Positions 5,707-7,381 of a stretch of 7,381 bases of DNA are shown one piece after another. The stretch is taken from positions 1 to 7,381 of the forward strand of contig JADLHH010000156.1 in the NCBI GenBank assembly GCA_020848855.1, read 5' to 3'. The notes beneath the pieces were generated by a model. That model was not told where the DNA came from. It searched no databases and worked only from the letters and a program-made list of their open reading frames with translations. Numbering within the stretch: position 1 is the stretch's first letter; the number at the start of each line of letters is the position of its first letter. Position numbers and translations under genes: made by a program. The stretch is from Anaerolineae bacterium. Its GTDB lineage: Bacteria; Chloroflexota; Anaerolineae; Aggregatilineales; Phototrophicaceae.

Positions 5707-6135
5707 TCACTGCCGGTTGCGCCAAAAGTAGACCGCGCCGACCGCCGCCACGCCGACCAGCACCACCAGCGCCGCCGCGTCAGCAGAGCCGATTGCCGCG
5801 CCCTCAAGTCGTTCCGGGTCTTCGGGCACCGCCAGCACCAGGAGCGCCCCCAGCACCAGCACGACCGCCGCTGCCAGCGACGCCACGCGCACCAGCGGGC
5901 GCTCCAACAGCCGCAGCGTAGGCTTGACTTTGGCGCGGTTCCACTCTTCCTCAAGCCGCGCCTGCAAGCGCCGCTCGAACGCCACGCTCGGCGGGCTTTG
6001 GGGATCGATCACGGCGCATAGCTGCCGCACGACCTGATACAGTTCACGGTTCTCGCCCTGCACGCGCAGTTCCTCGCGTCCTTCAAGGAGCGCGTCGGTC
6101 GCGTCGGCGAGTTCATCATCCAGATAAGTCATCAC
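5707..6135 (-). CDS. Candidate membrane anti-sigma factor (two transmembrane segments)
   Basis: The 142-residue protein has a cytoplasmic-type N-terminal half (1-80) with TYLDDELADATDALLEGRE and, later, FERRLQARLEEEWNRAK, both typical of anti-sigma factors partnering ECF sigma factors in Chloroflexota and Actinobacteria. The zinc HxxxCxxC motif of ZAS anti-sigma factors is absent. Two hydrophobic segments follow (about 81-103 and 119-138) with a short acidic loop PEDPERLEG between, and the tail ends YFWRNRQ. RsiW-type targets of PrsW usually have one transmembrane helix, so the hairpin is unusual. The gene overlaps the sigma gene stop: start GTG at 6133-6135 gives GTGA, or ATG at 6130-6132 gives TGATG; both imply translational coupling, and the ATG gives a start MTYLDDEL. 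Position directly after an ECF sigma gene and before a PrsW-type protease strongly supports the anti-sigma role, though sequence alone is not decisive. Confidence 0.75.
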   Translation of the reverse strand: MMTYLDDELADATDALLEGREELRVQGENRELYQVVRQLCAVIDPQSPPSVAFERRLQARLEEEWNRAKVKPTLRLLERPLVRVASLAAAVVLVLGALLVLAVPEDPERLEGAAIGSADAAALVVLVGVAAVGAVYFWRNRQ

Positions 6136-6680
6136 GAAGCCTCGTCCATAGCTGTACGAGCCGCCTGAATTGCCCGGCGATAGAGCGACTTGATCGCTTC
6201 CAGCGATTGCTGCCGCTCCTCAGCGATTTCGTTGAACGTCAGACCATCAGCAAAGCGCATCAGGATTATGTCCTGATAATGCTCCGGCAGCGCGTTCAGC
6301 GCCCGCTGGATGAACAATCGCTGGTCGATTTCCTGACTGTCGAACACCGAGATCAGCCGCTCCTGCTCGCCGGTCTCCATCTCCACCTCGGACTCCGTGC
6401 CGCTGCTGCGGCGACCGCGCCGCCGGTAGAAGTCGGCAATCTGGCGGTTGACGATGGTATACAGCCAGGTATTGAACCGCGCCTCCTGCTTGTAGCTGCG
6501 CAGCGACCGCGACACCGCGATGAACACGTCCTGCGTCACGTCCTCGGCGTCTGCCAGCGGAATTTTGCTTTTCACCCGGTTATACACCTTGCTCAGATAC
6601 CGGTGATAAAGGGTGAAAAAAGCATCCTTGTCGTCGGACTGTGCTTGCTTCGCCAGCATTTCATCACTCAGCGAATTCAT
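6132..6680 (-). CDS. ECF-family RNA polymerase sigma factor
   Basis: The 182-residue protein has the two-domain layout and length of ECF sigma factors, which direct RNA polymerase to stress or envelope promoters. Sigma-2 spans ~20-90, with the core-binding motif DAEDVTQDVFIAVSRSL (44-60) and the -10-recognition part FNTWLYTIVNRQIADFYRRR. A linker (92-120) follows, then sigma-4 (~124-176) with LNALPEHYQDIILMRFADGL and the helix-turn-helix FNEIAEERQQSLEAIKSLYRRA that reads the -35 element. It starts with ATG (6678-6680); no strong Shine-Dalgarno is seen. The next gene (candidate anti-sigma) overlaps its stop. The STAND-type ATPase gene ends 72 bp upstream on the same strand, so the sigma gene may be cotranscribed with it or have its own promoter in that A/T-rich gap. 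No GGAAC-type ECF autoregulatory -35 box was found by eye. Confidence 0.93.
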   Translation of the reverse strand: MNSLSDEMLAKQAQSDDKDAFFTLYHRYLSKVYNRVKSKIPLADAEDVTQDVFIAVSRSLRSYKQEARFNTWLYTIVNRQIADFYRRRGRRSSGTESEVEMETGEQERLISVFDSQEIDQRLFIQRALNALPEHYQDIILMRFADGLTFNEIAEERQQSLEAIKSLYRRAIQAARTAMDEAS

Positions 6681-6752
6681 GGTCGATAATCTTTTAGTCG
6701 GTGCTCGCGGGCATTAAGCGCCGCGCCGGATAAGAATTATTTACGAACTTCT

Positions 6753-7381
6753 TCACTCCAGGGTTTCCTGACGCTGCACGAGTTGTTCCAGCCGCGCCCC
6801 GATACTGTGTTCATCCGGCAGAATCCCCAGCGCGTGCGTATACAGTTCGACCGCGCGGTCGAGGTCGCCTTCCTGCTCGGCGCTTTCGGCGGCGGTCGTG
6901 ACGACTTCAATCGCTTCGGGCAGCAAGCCGCACTTCACCAGATGATACGCCAGTTCAATCGGCTGGTACGGCAGTTCGCGGTGTTCGCGCCAGTAGCGCG
7001 TCGCCAGCCGGTGGAGCTTCAAACGCTGCGCCCGCGCAAGGCTTTCGTAAATCACGCGCTGGGTCAGCCCGTGCCGGAAGCGGTATTCCTGATTATCGGC
7101 AGTTTCCAGCATCTGCGTCTTCGTCAGGTCGTCTAAAATCTCGCCGAGCTTGCCGGCATCGCCGATTTCGGCGACCACCTGCAGCAGCGGCACGGTGAAG
7201 GTCTCGGTCAGCGCTGCCGCTGCCCGCAGCACCGTCTGGTTCGCCGGGCTGAAGCTGTCCAGACGACTGATCACCAGTTCGCGCACGTCGTCGGGCAGCG
7301 CCTCGACCGCCGCGTCGGACTTCAGTTCCGCGTAGCCTTCCACCTCGTCGATATAGCCGTCCTGCAGCAGTTCCCGAAGCA
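6753..7381 (-). CDS. C-terminal part of a STAND-type/AAA_16 ATPase with TPR-like tail, 5' end outside the window
   Basis: The frame is open to the right edge, so the start lies beyond it; about 208 residues are visible. They show the pattern downstream of an AAA_16/STAND NTPase core: ALPDDVRELVISRLDSFSP, a winged-helix-like block VLRAAAALTETFTVPLLQVV, the characteristic YRFRHGLTQRVIYESLARAQ and LKLHRLATRYWREH, then helical repeats (ELAYHLVKCGLLPEAIEVV and EGDLDRAVELYTHALGILP, TPR-like). Known proteins with this pattern include LuxR/MalT-like regulators and class III adenylate/guanylate cyclases fused to a STAND ATPase. The C-terminus ends soon after the TPR and has no LuxR DNA-binding domain, so any effector domain must be N-terminal and outside the window. 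A cyclase there would fit the cNMP-binding genes downstream, but this cannot be seen here. Confidence 0.75.
   Translation of the reverse strand, partial: LRELLQDGYIDEVEGYAELKSDAAVEALPDDVRELVISRLDSFSPANQTVLRAAAALTETFTVPLLQVVAEIGDAGKLGEILDDLTKTQMLETADNQEYRFRHGLTQRVIYESLARAQRLKLHRLATRYWREHRELPYQPIELAYHLVKCGLLPEAIEVVTTAAESAEQEGDLDRAVELYTHALGILPDEHSIGARLEQLVQRQETLE

Noticed and set aside
5515..6021. + strand frame starting in the 194-bp gap
   Set aside because: It begins in the gap but runs antisense through the anti-sigma gene with low-complexity Arg/His/Gln composition; no good Shine-Dalgarno or domain.
6681..6752. Autoregulatory ECF promoter or sigma-70 promoter in the gap before the sigma gene
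   Set aside because: The gap is A/T-rich (AATAAT at 6736-6741 on the - strand) but no GGAAC-like or TTGACA-like -35 box is found at suitable spacing.
1..7381. CRISPR array, tRNA, rRNA, insertion-sequence ends
   Set aside because: No regularly spaced repeats, no cloverleaf-like segment, no transposase and no paired terminal inverted repeats were seen.

Overview
The window (about 60% G+C) looks like a chromosomal segment of a free-living bacterium. The gene mix (a PrsW protease fused to a cyclic-nucleotide-binding domain, an 'RGGTGKSN' ParA/MinD-like ATPase, a small winged-helix protein with an LPxxLW-type tail, and a STAND/cyclase-type ATPase tail) fits Chloroflexota best, from general familiarity with that phylum. 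This is inference, since no rRNA or marker gene is present.

Left half, + strand. At 1-1341 is the C-terminal part of a prokaryotic Argonaute (linker, MID, PIWI), cut by the window edge. The first PIWI catalytic Asp appears replaced by Ser, and the usual MID guide-5'-end residues are also changed, so it is predicted to bind but not cut. A 206-bp gap with a TATAAT box leads to a 168-aa winged-helix protein (1548-2054). A 306-bp gap follows, holding a G/C-rich REP-like palindrome, a candidate promoter and a perfect 14-bp inverted repeat. Next is a ParA/MinD-like ATPase (2361-3143), closed by a clear intrinsic terminator (3167-3193).

Right half, - strand, reading right to left. First is the C-terminal part of a STAND-type/AAA_16 ATPase with a TPR-like tail (6753-7381), a type that in many relatives is fused to a class III nucleotide cyclase. 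Then come an ECF sigma factor (6132-6680), an overlapping two-TM candidate anti-sigma factor (5707-6135), a PrsW-family membrane protease fused to a cyclic-nucleotide-binding domain (3770-5512), and a 4-bp-overlapping stand-alone cyclic-nucleotide-binding protein (3186-3773). The two operons converge at 3143-3193.

How the genes may work together: in Bacillus subtilis, PrsW cuts the anti-sigma factor RsiW to release SigW. Here sigma factor, membrane anti-sigma factor and a PrsW carrying a ligand-sensing domain lie in one gene string, followed by a paralogous sensor. The simplest reading is a signalling module in which a nucleotide ligand (or its absence) gates proteolysis of the anti-sigma factor. 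That is the most interesting candidate system in the window. The Argonaute and ParA genes have no demonstrated link to it beyond proximity.
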